In this document: positions 25,480 to 34,660 of the stretch, piece by piece
How positions within the stretch are numbered: the stretch's first letter is position 1
Layout: each line of letters starts with the position of its first letter
Assembly (NCBI RefSeq): GCF_049200465.1
Contig: NZ_CP120836.1
Coordinates: forward strand, 4,216,001 to 4,280,000
Reading direction: 5' to 3'
DNA length: 64,000 bases
From: Leptothermofonsia sp049200465
GTDB lineage: Bacteria; Cyanobacteriota; Cyanobacteriia; Leptolyngbyales; Leptolyngbyaceae
The notes under the pieces: model-generated
Database searches by the model: none
What the model saw: only the letters and a program-made list of their open reading frames with translations
Told to the model about the DNA's origin: nothing
Program-made: the position numbers and the translations under genes

Positions 25480-26967
25480 ATGAACTGGTTCCTTAGCAAG
25501 CTTCAGGAAATCATTGCAGAGCTTGGGGCGTTGTTAGCCAATCCCATCTTTGAGATTGGTAACAACCGCTATTCTCTCAACCTGATTGCAACCCTCATCT
25601 TGATTACGATCGCAGTCTTCTGGGTTTCCCGTGCCTTTAGCAACTGGCTCAAGCGTGGAGTGCTGATCCGCATGGGGCTGGATCGGGGTACCCGTGAAGT
25701 GATCGCCTCCTTCATTCGTTACCTGTTCACAGTGCTTGGGTTTCTCATTGTGCTGCAAACCGCAGGTGTGAATCTGAGTTCTCTGACTCTGTTTGCCGGG
25801 GTTCTGGGTATTGGTCTGGGCTTTGGGCTGCAAAACCTCGCCAGCAACTTTATCAGTGGTCTGACTCTGCTGGTTGAGCAACCAATTCGGGTAGGGGACT
25901 TTATTGAAGTCAACGATCTGTTAGGCACCGTCGAAAATATTTCCATTCGCTCCACCATAGTACGGACTTTGGATGGCATTTTCGTGATCGTGCCAAATAT
26001 TAAATTTGTAGAAAATAATGTCATTAACTGGAGCTACCGCGATCCCCGCTGTCGCCTCCACATTCCAGTCGGAGTTGATTATGGTAGCGATACCCTGCTG
26101 GTCTCTGAGGCACTTCTGGAAGCCGCTCGAAAAGATTCGCGGGTTTTGAATGATCCCCCTCCTAAAGTTTGGTTTCGAGAGTTCGCAGACAGCGCCCTGC
26201 TATTTGAACTGCTGGTGTGGATTAACCAGCCCACGGAAAGCGAACCGATCAAAAGTGCCCTGAATTTTCAGATCGAGCGAGAACTACGAATGCGCAATAT
26301 TCAGGTGCCGTTTCCGCAGCGCGAGCTGTGGATCCGCAACCTGGAAGAAATTGTGCCGCTGTTTGATCGGAGCGGGCGTAACGGTGAAGCAGACAATGGT
26401 AACCCCCCTTCCCCAGAACTTCCCACCTTACCTGCACCTTCAGGGGAACAACGGAAAGCGGCACCCAGACCTCCCAGTAATGTGACATTACGTGATCTGT
26501 TGCGACGGATTTCTTACTTTGAACAGTGCAGCGATGGAGAGCTGTTGCAACTGATTGAGTATGGCTATCGGCAACTCTTTCCCGCAGAACAGATTGTCTG
26601 TGAAGAAGATACGCCAGGGGAATCCTTCTATCTCATCCTCAATGGTTCCGTCGAAATCTTTTCAAAGCGAGTAGAGCAGTACATCGCCACGCTGAATGAG
26701 GGGGAGTTTTTTGGTGAAATGTCTTTGTTACTGGGGATTCCACGTTCGGCAACCGTCCGTACCCTGGAGGACACAATTCTGTTTGTGATTGAACGGAATG
26801 ACCTGCAACGGCTATTGGAGAATCACCGGGGGTTAGCTGACCAGATTGCTCAAAAGCTGATGGAGCGGCAGCAAACTTTACGTGAAATGGGAATTCTGTC
26901 GGAGTTTTCCGAGGAAACACCGCTGCTAAAGATTCGCAAGCACTTGCAGACGTTGTTTGGGATTTGA
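25480..26967 (+). CDS. MscS-type mechanosensitive channel with C-terminal cyclic-nucleotide-binding domain
   Basis: From ATG at 25480 the product has 495 aa; a TTG at 25363 would add 39 poorly conserved residues. Two or three N-terminal helices precede the MscS pore/beta signature LGIGLGFGLQNLASNFISG and LLVEQPIRVGDFIEV, followed by the cytoplasmic MscS domain. A Pro-rich linker (PELPTLPAPSGEQRKAAPRP) leads to a CNMP domain over about the last 130 residues, with ESFYLILNGSVEIFS and GEFFGEMSLLLGIPRSATVR, the latter being the phosphate-binding cassette. Such MscS-CNMP fusions are known in cyanobacteria and suggest osmotic release gated or modulated by a cyclic nucleotide. Confidence 0.9.
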   Translation: MNWFLSKLQEIIAELGALLANPIFEIGNNRYSLNLIATLILITIAVFWVSRAFSNWLKRGVLIRMGLDRGTREVIASFIRYLFTVLGFLIVLQTAGVNLSSLTLFAGVLGIGLGFGLQNLASNFISGLTLLVEQPIRVGDFIEVNDLLGTVENISIRSTIVRTLDGIFVIVPNIKFVENNVINWSYRDPRCRLHIPVGVDYGSDTLLVSEALLEAARKDSRVLNDPPPKVWFREFADSALLFELLVWINQPTESEPIKSALNFQIERELRMRNIQVPFPQRELWIRNLEEIVPLFDRSGRNGEADNGNPPSPELPTLPAPSGEQRKAAPRPPSNVTLRDLLRRISYFEQCSDGELLQLIEYGYRQLFPAEQIVCEEDTPGESFYLILNGSVEIFSKRVEQYIATLNEGEFFGEMSLLLGIPRSATVRTLEDTILFVIERNDLQRLLENHRGLADQIAQKLMERQQTLREMGILSEFSEETPLLKIRKHLQTLFGI

Positions 26968-27038
26968 GTCAGTTGCTTAGTTACTGGTTGTTAGAGAGGG
27001 GTGAGGAGTAGAGAGTGAGGGGGAAGAGGAGTGGATGT

Positions 27039-28373
27039 TCAAGAAAATTCTTCAAACAGGGCACTCAGGATGACGTTTGAAAACAAGAATCCTTCTGGAT
27101 CGGTGAGTTTGATGCGGCCTGTGACTGGTGGAAAGGTTCCGTCCGGAGCGATCGCCTCTGGCCTCTCCTGCACCTCGACCCACCCTTTCTGATAGTAAGG
27201 TTGGAGACGATTCCAGATTCTCTCCACGGTTTCCTGACCAAATTTTTGGGAAAGGGTTAACAGGCTCAGTCCTTCGGCCAGTCTGAGCCCCAGCATGAGC
27301 GTATCAAGGAGAAGATCACAGGAAGAAAGGGGCACAAGGGATGGAAAAGGATTTATCTCGTTGGTGAGTGCTGTTTGAATTTCCTCCAGCCAGGTGTAAT
27401 ATTCTTGGATTTTGCGGGGCCTGGCGAAGCGATCACCGCCCACATAACTGGTGGCTCCCATCCCAAATCCATAAAATGGGCGATTTTCCCAATACACTCG
27501 ATTGTGGCGGCACTGATAACCCGGTTTGGCATAGTTAGAAATTTCGTAATGGTCAAACCCAGCGGCGGTCAGGGTTTTCTGAGCCAGGCGGTACATGTCG
27601 GCAGTGGTTTTGTCTGAGGGTAGAGGGGCTACCCCTGGTTTGTACTGGCGGCTAAAGGGGGTACCGGCTTCAATTGTTAAGTCATAGCAAGAGAGATGGG
27701 TGGGGGACAGGGCAATTGCCCGCTCCAGTGATTCTTGCCAGTGGTTGAGGGTTTGATGGGGCAAACCAGAGATTAAATCCAGGCTAATGTTCTGGAAGCC
27801 TGCCTGGTGAATCAGTTCGATGGCTCTGACAATATCCTCGACGGTGTGCGATCGCCCACTAGCTGTCAGCAATTCTGGTTGGAAAGCCTGCACGCCCAAA
27901 CTCACCCGGTTGACCCCCGCTAAGCGATAGCCTCGCACCTGCTCCAGATCAAACGTAGCGGGATCAATCTCCATTGAAATTTCAGCATCCGCAGCGATCC
28001 CAAACTGCTGATCTAAAGCATGCAGAATCTGGTTCAGTTGCTCAACGGAGAGCAGGGAAGGCGTTCCTCCCCCCAGAAATACCGTTTCTAGCACATGCCC
28101 CTGAGAAGGAGTACGCCCAATTTCCTGGCAAAGGACTTCAACATAATGGGCGATCGTCCCTGAGTTGCTACCATTAATCCGATCTTGGATAGCTGCCTTC
28201 CCCTGTTCCCTAGTCCCTGATTTCTTCTTGATTAGCGGCTTATCCCCGACTACCGAAATCGGGAAATCGCAGTAAAAGCAACGCCTGCGACAAAAAGGAA
28301 TATGAACATAAGCAGAAGTGGGAGCCTCAAACGGATAAACGGCTTGTCCAGCGTACTCTTTAGCCAAAAGCAT
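27039..28373 (-). CDS. hemW: Radical SAM protein HemW (oxygen-independent coproporphyrinogen oxidase-like)
   Basis: HemW proteins are radical SAM heme chaperones related to HemN. The [4Fe-4S] motif is CxxxCxxC at C28, C32 and C35 (FCRRRCFYCDFP), followed by VFLGGGTPSLL, SMEIDPATFD and NRVSLGVQAFQ, then the HemN C-terminal domain. The 444-aa length is about 30 more than I expect. Residues 45-72 are a Lys/Gly/Gln-rich insertion, and its DNA (28158-28241) contains the CCCTGTTCCCTAGTCCCT type of sequence otherwise found only in spacers. The insertion keeps the frame. The start is ATG at 28373. Confidence 0.9.
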   Translation of the reverse strand: MLLAKEYAGQAVYPFEAPTSAYVHIPFCRRRCFYCDFPISVVGDKPLIKKKSGTREQGKAAIQDRINGSNSGTIAHYVEVLCQEIGRTPSQGHVLETVFLGGGTPSLLSVEQLNQILHALDQQFGIAADAEISMEIDPATFDLEQVRGYRLAGVNRVSLGVQAFQPELLTASGRSHTVEDIVRAIELIHQAGFQNISLDLISGLPHQTLNHWQESLERAIALSPTHLSCYDLTIEAGTPFSRQYKPGVAPLPSDKTTADMYRLAQKTLTAAGFDHYEISNYAKPGYQCRHNRVYWENRPFYGFGMGATSYVGGDRFARPRKIQEYYTWLEEIQTALTNEINPFPSLVPLSSCDLLLDTLMLGLRLAEGLSLLTLSQKFGQETVERIWNRLQPYYQKGWVEVQERPEAIAPDGTFPPVTGRIKLTDPEGFLFSNVILSALFEEFS

Positions 28374-28548
28374 TGTTTGAGACGAAGAGTATAATAAAGT
28401 TATGCCGGTCTGATGATGAAGCCAGATTTATTTGTCATTTACGTAACTTGTCATTAGTTTAGATTGTTCTCACTGGCTCCTAATCTGGATTGGCAGGTTC
28501 TCAGCTTTCTAAAGTTGGGAACAAATTCCCCCCAATCAACCTGAAATT

Positions 28549-29628
28549 ATGCTTGATGCAATCATTATCATTTCTTTCATCCTAGCAGGGGCGGGGATCG
28601 GTTTTCATGGCATCGAAGAGTTGCCAACCAGCACCTTACAGCAGGTGACGAACGAAGAGGGGCTGCGTTGGGTGAGCGCTGGCTTTGGAGCCATTATTGG
28701 GCTGGCGATCGGTTTAGTTGTGCAAACCAGTTACCGGCGGTTAGAGCGGCAGTTCCGTACCATGCCTGCTGACATTCTACTCAGTCGTGCGGTTGGGATG
28801 GTGCTTGGACTACTGGTCGCCAATCTAATTCTGGCTCCCATCTTTCTGCTGCCGATTCCGTCGGAATTCTCGTTCATTAAACCTTTAGCGGCTGTGGTAG
28901 GTAGTGTGATGTTTGCAGTTTCTGGCATCACGCTGGCAGATGTGCATGGCCGAGCTTTGCTGCGGTTGATCAATCCCCATACTGTTGAAACACTGTTGCT
29001 GGCAGAAGGTACCCTCAAGCCTGCAAGTACCAAGGTGCTGGACACCAGTTGCATTATTGACGGTCGTATTGAAGAACTCCTGAACACCGGGTTCCTGGAA
29101 GGGCAAATTCTGGTGCCGCAGTTTGTCTTACGAGAATTGCAGCAGGTTGCCGATGCTTCTAATGACCAGAAGCGGATCCGGGGACGACGGGGGCTGGATA
29201 TCCTGAATCGGATGAAGGAAGCCTATCCCGATCGCATCCTGATCCACCCGGCAGACTACGATGACGTTCCTACCGTTGATGCCAAGCTGATTCGGTTAGC
29301 ACAGGAGATCAATGCCACGCTGCTTACCAATGATTACAACCTGAACAAGGTTGCCAATCTCCAAAAGGTGCCTGTTCTAAATATTAATGATCTGACCCAG
29401 GCAGTTCGCCCAAGCTATCTACCGGGTGACAGTATCGACCTGAAAATTCTTAAAGAAGGGAAGGAGCCCGCTCAGGGGGTGGGTTATCTAGATGATGGCA
29501 CTATGGTTGTTGTGGAGGATGGCAGCAGTTACGTCGGTGGTAAGTTGCAGGTGGTCGTTACTAGCGCATTGCAAACCTCCGCAGGAAGAATGATCTTTGC
29601 TCGTCCGAAGGCGTCGGTCATTGCTTAA
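28549..29628 (+). CDS. PIN-TRAM domain membrane protein (YacL-like)
   Basis: The 359-aa protein has four N-terminal membrane helices (within 1-130), a PIN nuclease domain starting at LDTSCIIDGR (164-173) with acidic residues continuing in LVPQFVLRELQ, RGRRGLDIL and LLTNDYNLNKVANL, and a C-terminal TRAM domain with GKEPAQGVGYLDDGTMVVVE. This is the YacL/PIN-TRAM family, probably a membrane-tethered ribonuclease acting on RNA at the membrane. The four acidic PIN residues appear present. The start is ATG at 28549. Confidence 0.9.
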   Translation: MLDAIIIISFILAGAGIGFHGIEELPTSTLQQVTNEEGLRWVSAGFGAIIGLAIGLVVQTSYRRLERQFRTMPADILLSRAVGMVLGLLVANLILAPIFLLPIPSEFSFIKPLAAVVGSVMFAVSGITLADVHGRALLRLINPHTVETLLLAEGTLKPASTKVLDTSCIIDGRIEELLNTGFLEGQILVPQFVLRELQQVADASNDQKRIRGRRGLDILNRMKEAYPDRILIHPADYDDVPTVDAKLIRLAQEINATLLTNDYNLNKVANLQKVPVLNINDLTQAVRPSYLPGDSIDLKILKEGKEPAQGVGYLDDGTMVVVEDGSSYVGGKLQVVVTSALQTSAGRMIFARPKASVIA

Positions 29629-29713
29629 AGCCACTATTACCGAGACTCTTTAACTGGCCTGCCAGTGAAGCTGTATTTCGGCTGGTGGGGATGAAGGGAA
29701 CTTGTTCCAATCC

Positions 29714-31048
29714 CTATCCACCCTGCAATGTTGTCTTTGAAACAATCCGTGTTTTCTTGCGATCAGCTTCTGAAAGCTCCTCACCAGACTGAAGGCGAGT
29801 CGCACTGTTCTGTAACACGGTAGCAGCTCCCTGGTCTCCCATCTGAAGAGCTGTTTTTGCAGCGGTTTGTAGCATCGTGATGGCTCCAGAGCGATCGCCT
29901 ATTTGAAGTTTTGTTTCTGCAATTTGCGTTTGCCGATATTTCGCCAGAGCTAGAATATGCTGCTGTACCTGGAGATCGGGTGCGGGGTAGTAAGGGCTGA
30001 TGAAGTTGGCCGTAACCGGAATTTTTTCGGAGAGAATGCCTTCTCTGGCATAGGCCGGATCATCATAGCGCACCTGGGCATAGGCGATCGTTTGCAGACC
30101 CTCCGGCAACTTATTCACGTAAAGGTTTGCCAGCACCACCCTGGGAACATCCACCATTAAATCACCCAGACGTACCTCACAGTGATCGGCTTCTTGTAAT
30201 ACTCCCAGCTCAATTGTGTCGGGGTAGACCTGCGCAATCGGTTTCATCTCCGCCAGACGCACATTGGGCATAAACGACAATAACAGATGCGCATTGGTAA
30301 GCCCAACTGATTGAATCCGGGTAAATAAACGGCCAAATTCATCTACCGCCTGCTCTGGATGTTGAATATAAGAAAGGCTTCCCCCACCAGCATCGGCAAT
30401 TTTTTCCAGGACATCCTGATTCCAGGCATCTCCACAACCCAGAGTATTGACAGTCAGATTATAATCTGCTGCCAACTTTGCCAGTTTCAGGCAGCGCTCG
30501 TTATCGCCGTGTTCATTCTCACCATCCGTCAGTAAAAATGCCTGAGAGATGGTATCTCGCTTCGCCTTTGCCAGTTCCTCAATACCTAGCCGCAACCCTT
30601 CGTCAATCGCTGTGCCTCCCCCCGCCTTAAGCTGACTGATTTGCAACTTCACACTGGCAGGGTTATGAATCGTTTGGCTTGGTACTAGAACTTTCGCTTT
30701 ATGGTCAAAGGCCACAATGGAAAGGTGATCGCCCGGGGACAACCGATCCACAATTCGCTGCGCCGCCTGCTTCACCATCTCCATCGGCCGTCCACCCATA
30801 GAACCGCTGTGATCCAGAATTAAACATAGGTTTAGAGGGGCATCTCGACCGATTTCTTCTGCGATCGCTGAAATCGAAATTGCAAGCTGACGCTGACTAA
30901 CCGACTGAGCCGCATCAATATTCATATCGCTCAAAGCAAGCCGCAAACCAACTTTCATAAAACCAAGCTCCTGATTAACCGAGAGCCAGACATCGTCTAA
31001 ACGCTCAAGACGAATGCTATCTCCCTCCGTAATAGATTCAAGCCGCAA
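29714..31048 (-). CDS. VWA domain protein
   Basis: The 444-aa chain has a von Willebrand type A domain over about residues 72-250 with a complete MIDAS: DHSGSMGG (Asp79, Ser81, Ser83), the Thr in AGGGTAIDEGL and the Asp in LLTDGENEHGD. After it come a beta-rich region and a helical C-terminus (ILALAKYRQTQIAETKLQIG) ending Lys/Thr-rich. It lacks a signal peptide and so is probably cytoplasmic. Similar stand-alone VWA proteins are common in cyanobacteria, sometimes beside kinases or phosphatases. None is adjacent here, and the role is unknown. Confidence 0.85.
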   Translation of the reverse strand: MRLESITEGDSIRLERLDDVWLSVNQELGFMKVGLRLALSDMNIDAAQSVSQRQLAISISAIAEEIGRDAPLNLCLILDHSGSMGGRPMEMVKQAAQRIVDRLSPGDHLSIVAFDHKAKVLVPSQTIHNPASVKLQISQLKAGGGTAIDEGLRLGIEELAKAKRDTISQAFLLTDGENEHGDNERCLKLAKLAADYNLTVNTLGCGDAWNQDVLEKIADAGGGSLSYIQHPEQAVDEFGRLFTRIQSVGLTNAHLLLSFMPNVRLAEMKPIAQVYPDTIELGVLQEADHCEVRLGDLMVDVPRVVLANLYVNKLPEGLQTIAYAQVRYDDPAYAREGILSEKIPVTANFISPYYPAPDLQVQQHILALAKYRQTQIAETKLQIGDRSGAITMLQTAAKTALQMGDQGAATVLQNSATRLQSGEELSEADRKKTRIVSKTTLQGG

Positions 31049-31465
31049 ATCACTGAATTCGGAATCCTTCTAGCAACGACTATTCCTAATTCCCGCGTAA
31101 ATATTGTACGCAACCATTTGCCAGGGAGCACAGTGGGGATGGTGCTGGAGAGAGTTGTTTATCGGTTGTTAGTGAAGGAGGGGCTAAGGGGGGCTAAGGA
31201 GTAGAGGCTAAAGGCTAGGGAAGTTTTGAGTGTTGAGTGGCTCCTGGCTGTTGACTGTTAGCTATGGCTGTCGGCTTTTCCCCTTCCCCTATCACCTACT
31301 GCCTATCATCCCTAGCCCCTAGCCCCTAGTCCCCAACCCCCTAGTCCCTAGCTCCCTAGCTCCCTAGCTCCCTAGCTCCCTACCCCTGCCCCATCACGCT
31401 AGTATGTATAAACAGCGTCTTTCATTACAAAAAATTTCAGCCGCACATCTCAGGTAACACCTGCT
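31049..31465. other. Low-complexity spacer upstream of clpR
   Basis: This 417-bp stretch is dominated by GGGGCTAAGG and CCTAGCCCCTAGTCC runs and ends in a microsatellite of the octamer CTAGCTCC, repeated about five times near 31343-31382. A short AT-rich segment (31395-31460) could hold the promoter. Nothing else is visible. Confidence 0.6.
31343..31382. repeat. CTAGCTCC microsatellite
   Basis: About five head-to-tail copies of an 8-bp unit (CTAGCTCC with small variants) lie about 85 bp upstream of clpR. The same motif family makes up the surrounding low-complexity spacer. Confidence 0.8.
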
Positions 31466-32155
31466 ATGAGGTTTATCCAAGCCATGCAATCTCAATACTA
31501 CGGCGATGCGTATTACCGCACGCCTCCACCCGATTTGCCGTCGCTGCTATTGAAGGAGCGCATCATTTATCTGGGATTGCCCCTTGTGTCTTCCGATGAT
31601 TTCAAGCGTCAATTGGGGGTCGATGTTACCAAGTTAATCATCGCCCAGTTACTCTACCTGCAGTTTGCTGACCCAGAGAAGCCCATTTTTTTCTATATCA
31701 ATTCAACGGGTACGTCCTGGTATACCGGTGATGCGATCGGTCAAGACACGGAAGCCTTTGCCATCTGTGACACGATTAATTACGTCAAACCCCCAGTCCA
31801 TACCATCTGTATTGGCCAGGCGATGGGAACTGCTGCCATGATTCTGTCGGCTGGAACGAAAGGTTATCGTGCCAGTCTGCCCCACGCCACCATTGTGCTA
31901 AACCAGCCGCGGATTGGGATGGGACGCAGCCAGGCAACGGACATTCAAATTCGGGCTAAGGAAGTTCTGGCAAACAAAGCAGCCATGCTCGATATCCTTT
32001 CCCGCAATACAGGGCAGACCCCTGAAAAAATCGCAAAAGACACCGATCGCATGTTCTACATGACTCCCGAACAGGCAAAGGAGTATGGGCTAATTGATCG
32101 CGTTTTGGAAAGCACAAAAGACTTGCCAAAAACCCTGCCTGCTGGTGTCTCATAG
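31466..32155 (+). CDS. clpR: ClpR, inactive Clp protease subunit
   Basis: The 229-aa product matches cyanobacterial ClpR, the catalytically dead partner of ClpP3. The SPYYGDAYYRTPP-type N-terminus appears as QYYGDAYYRTPPPDLPSLLL. All three catalytic positions are lost: Gly121 replaces Ser in CIGQAMGTAAM, Asn146 replaces His in TIVLNQPRI, and the Asp site reads Met in DRMFYMTPEQA. YINSTGTSWYTGDA replaces the usual YINSPGGSVTAG loop. In Synechococcus, ClpR and ClpP3 form a mixed ring that works with ClpC. It is first in a three-gene clp cluster, with a 19-bp gap to the next gene. Confidence 0.93.
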   Translation: MRFIQAMQSQYYGDAYYRTPPPDLPSLLLKERIIYLGLPLVSSDDFKRQLGVDVTKLIIAQLLYLQFADPEKPIFFYINSTGTSWYTGDAIGQDTEAFAICDTINYVKPPVHTICIGQAMGTAAMILSAGTKGYRASLPHATIVLNQPRIGMGRSQATDIQIRAKEVLANKAAMLDILSRNTGQTPEKIAKDTDRMFYMTPEQAKEYGLIDRVLESTKDLPKTLPAGVS

Positions 32156-32174
32156 TTGTTCTATCGCCTTCCCT

Positions 32175-32840
32175 ATGGATGAAATCCTGCGCGTTCCATA
32201 TAACATCCCTGGTAGCCCCTACTGGCAGTGGATTAACATTTACACCCGGCTTAGCCAGGAACGAATTATTTTCTTAAACCAGCCCATCACTACTGGTTTG
32301 GCAAACTCGCTCGTCTCAGCATTGCTGTACCTTGATTCCGAAGACCAAACCAAGCCGATCTATATCTACATCAACTCCTATGGCGATCCTGTGGCGGCTG
32401 GGATGGCCAACGAAACGGCAGGCTTGATGTCGATTACTGCTGCATTAGCCATCTACGACACCATGCAGCACGTCAAATCTGAGATTGTAACGGTTTGTCT
32501 TGGCCAGGCAATCAGCATGGCAGCACTGATTCTGTCCTCTGGGACAAAAGGGAAACGAGGTAGCTTGCCCCACTCCATGATTGCCCTCAGCCATCCCCAG
32601 GCTGCAACCCAAGGGCAGGCAACGGACATCCAGGTGAATGCGGAAGCCGTATTGGCTAAGCAAGCTCTGGTCCTCGACATTCTTGCCAGGAACACAGGCC
32701 AATCCACTGAAAGAATTGCTAATGATATGAACCGCACGTTCTACATGACGCCCTATCAGGCTCAGGAATATGGCCTGATTGATCGGGTTTTAGAAAGTTC
32801 CAAGGAACTGGTTAAACCAGCCGCTGCGATCGCAGGCTAG
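32175..32840 (+). CDS. ClpP-like subunit with Ser but no His/Asp and a 14-residue insertion
   Basis: From ATG at 32175 (an upstream in-frame start would overlap clpR) the product has 221 aa. The N-terminus RVPYNIPGSPYWQWINIYTR is ClpP-like. Ser114 is retained in CLGQAISMAAL, but the His position is Ser139 in HSMIALSHPQ with a His one residue later, and the Asp site reads Thr in NRTFYMTPYQA. The ClpP handle loop is replaced: after YINSYGDPVAAGMA a 14-residue insertion (79-92, NETAGLMSITAALA) precedes IYDTMQ. It is probably an inactive or altered subunit of the ClpR/ClpP ring. It lies between clpR and an intact clpP. Confidence 0.85.
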   Translation: MDEILRVPYNIPGSPYWQWINIYTRLSQERIIFLNQPITTGLANSLVSALLYLDSEDQTKPIYIYINSYGDPVAAGMANETAGLMSITAALAIYDTMQHVKSEIVTVCLGQAISMAALILSSGTKGKRGSLPHSMIALSHPQAATQGQATDIQVNAEAVLAKQALVLDILARNTGQSTERIANDMNRTFYMTPYQAQEYGLIDRVLESSKELVKPAAAIAG

Positions 32841-33016
32841 AGAGGTGTCGGGGGTGAACGGGGCGATGAGTCGATGGGTAAATTCCCTCATCGACCCTTC
32901 AAACTCATCCCCCCTCCACTACTCCTTTCGCCCTTTCCCTTTCATCTTGAACTCAAAACTCAGAACTCAAAATTCTCCTAACCCCTTTCTCTTTCATCAT
33001 TTCCAGGAGTTTTTCT

Positions 33017-33610
33017 ATGCCTATTGGTATTCCCAGTGTTCCCTACCGTCTTCCCGGTAGTCCTTATGAGCAGTGGATCAGCATTTATGAGCGGCTGTTC
33101 CGTGAGCGCATTATTTTTCTGTCTGAAGAAGTTGATGATGGAATTGCCAATGCGATCGTGGCCTATTTGCTCTATCTCGACTCCGATGACCAGAACAAGC
33201 CCATCTATCTCTATATCAATTCCCCCGGAGGCTCAGTAACCGCTGGCATGGCGATCTATGACACTATGCAGCACATTAAGTCAGAGGTGGTGACTATCTG
33301 CGTCGGATTGGCGGCGTCCATGGGGGCCTTCCTGTTGACGGCAGGCAGTAAGGGCAAACGACTGGCACTTCCCCACGCCCGAATTATGATTCACCAACCT
33401 TTGGGAGGAACGCGGGGCCAGGCAACCGACATTGAAATCGAAGCCAGAGAGATTCTGCGAATTCGGCGTCAGTTGAACGAGATTCTGGCAGAACGAACGG
33501 GGCAACCCCTCGAAAAAATTGAAAAAGACACTGATCGCGACTATTTCATGTCGGCTCAGGAAGCCAAAGATTATGGTTTAATTGACCGCGTCATTGAGAA
33601 CATCGCCTGA
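33017..33610 (+). CDS. clpP: ATP-dependent Clp protease proteolytic subunit
   Basis: The 197-aa ClpP has a complete triad: Ser101 in LAASMGA, His126 in RIMIHQP and Asp175 in TDRDYFMSA. YINSPGGSVTAGMAIYDTMQ is intact. It resembles the ClpP3-type subunit that partners ClpR in cyanobacteria. The start is ATG at 33017 with AGGAG 8 bp upstream. A 176-bp gap with low-complexity sequence separates it from the preceding gene, so it may have its own promoter. A 13-bp-stem hairpin follows the stop. Confidence 0.94.
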   Translation: MPIGIPSVPYRLPGSPYEQWISIYERLFRERIIFLSEEVDDGIANAIVAYLLYLDSDDQNKPIYLYINSPGGSVTAGMAIYDTMQHIKSEVVTICVGLAASMGAFLLTAGSKGKRLALPHARIMIHQPLGGTRGQATDIEIEAREILRIRRQLNEILAERTGQPLEKIEKDTDRDYFMSAQEAKDYGLIDRVIENIA

Positions 33611-33633
33611 CCCCCCCTTATCAAATTGGGTTG

Positions 33634-33666
33634 GCAATGGCAAAATGCTAATTATTTTGCCATTGC
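33634..33666 (+). terminator. Hairpin after clpP
   Basis: GCAATGGCAAAAT (33634-33646), a 7-base loop and ATTTTGCCATTGC (33654-33666) form a perfect 13-bp stem 24 bp after the clpP stop. The T-run after it is weak (TACCTTTT). It also lies upstream of the preferred J-domain gene start. Confidence 0.6.
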
Positions 33667-33688
33667 TACCTTTTGCTATCGCCACTTC

Positions 33689-34324
33689 ATGAACCTTGCC
33701 ACGTGTTACCAGTTATTGGGGCTGCCGTCAGGAGCGTCATTTGACGACATTAAGGCGTCCTATCGCCGCCTGGCGAGAAAGTACCACCCTGATGTGAATC
33801 CCGGCGATGAGCGGGCAAGAGAAAAATTTATGGCTGTGACAGAGGCTTACAAGTATCTTTTATCCGTCAAGGTAAGTTCCGAATTTAGTGGGAAAGTCAA
33901 TCAGTTGACAGTTGCGCGCAAGCCTACCCCAGACTCAGCCGCCCCGTCCAGAGATGCCGGGAATTTCGTCAAAGCGGCTGTTTCGCCTAAGCCCGCATCT
34001 TTACAATTCAACCCAGACCTGTCACCTTTGGAACAGCAGCTTAAGGCAAGCTCCTATCAACAGCTTCAGCGATTGTTGAAGCAGCATCGATTTCCACGGG
34101 CGATCGCTCTGATTGAAGGCTTGGCTCGCCGAATTCCCCAAGATCCTGAAGTGATTCAGTGGCAAGCCATTATCTACCAGCGCTGGGGGCGTCACTTAAT
34201 CCAGGAACGACAGCTTGATAAAGCACGGATTTACCTGAAGAAAGCTTTACGCACCGATCCCCACAATCGTTCACTTTGGGCGGAAGTCGAAAAAGATTTT
34301 CGGTATATGGAGCAACTTTTCTAG
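33689..34324 (+). CDS. J-domain protein
   Basis: From ATG at 33689 the product is 211 aa; an upstream start at 33626 would run through the clpP hairpin. The J domain covers residues 1-70 (MNLATCYQLLGLPSGASFDD, then KYHPDVNPGD with HPD at 33-35). The middle is a Pro/Ala/Ser linker, and the C-terminal 80 residues are TPR-like (FPRAIALIEGLARRIPQDPE, YLKKALRTDPHNRSLWAEVE). It lacks the Gly/Phe and zinc-finger regions of DnaJ and so is a class C co-chaperone that stimulates a DnaK. Its place after the clp genes fits a protein-quality-control group. Confidence 0.88.
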   Translation: MNLATCYQLLGLPSGASFDDIKASYRRLARKYHPDVNPGDERAREKFMAVTEAYKYLLSVKVSSEFSGKVNQLTVARKPTPDSAAPSRDAGNFVKAAVSPKPASLQFNPDLSPLEQQLKASSYQQLQRLLKQHRFPRAIALIEGLARRIPQDPEVIQWQAIIYQRWGRHLIQERQLDKARIYLKKALRTDPHNRSLWAEVEKDFRYMEQLF

Positions 34325-34660
34325 CGTCAATGTATTAGATCTGAAGTTCAGAATGCAGATGTGAAAAGATGCAAACGATTGAAAATTCGTATCAGATATG
34401 GTTTTTCCGGAGTTACTTTGGTAGCATAAAGATATAGGAAATTTCTACTGTGGCTTATTCTAAAATCCTGACCGTCTTTGAAATGTCAGTTTTAGCATTG
34501 GCTGGCACCTTATGCAGTTAATGAATATCAGTATCCCCGAAGTTGGCTCTGCTGAAAGATTTAGGTAAATAACCAGCGTCTAGTCAATTCTACTGTTTTT
34601 CATTGCATTGTTTTTCTGGTTGAATACATCTGTCCACTTGAAAGCTACGGGGTTTTTTGA
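34325..34660. other. Spacer upstream of the RsbW-like gene
   Basis: This 336-bp AT-rich gap lies between two plus-strand genes. I see no repeat element, no hairpin of note and no clear promoter pair. Confidence 0.5.
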
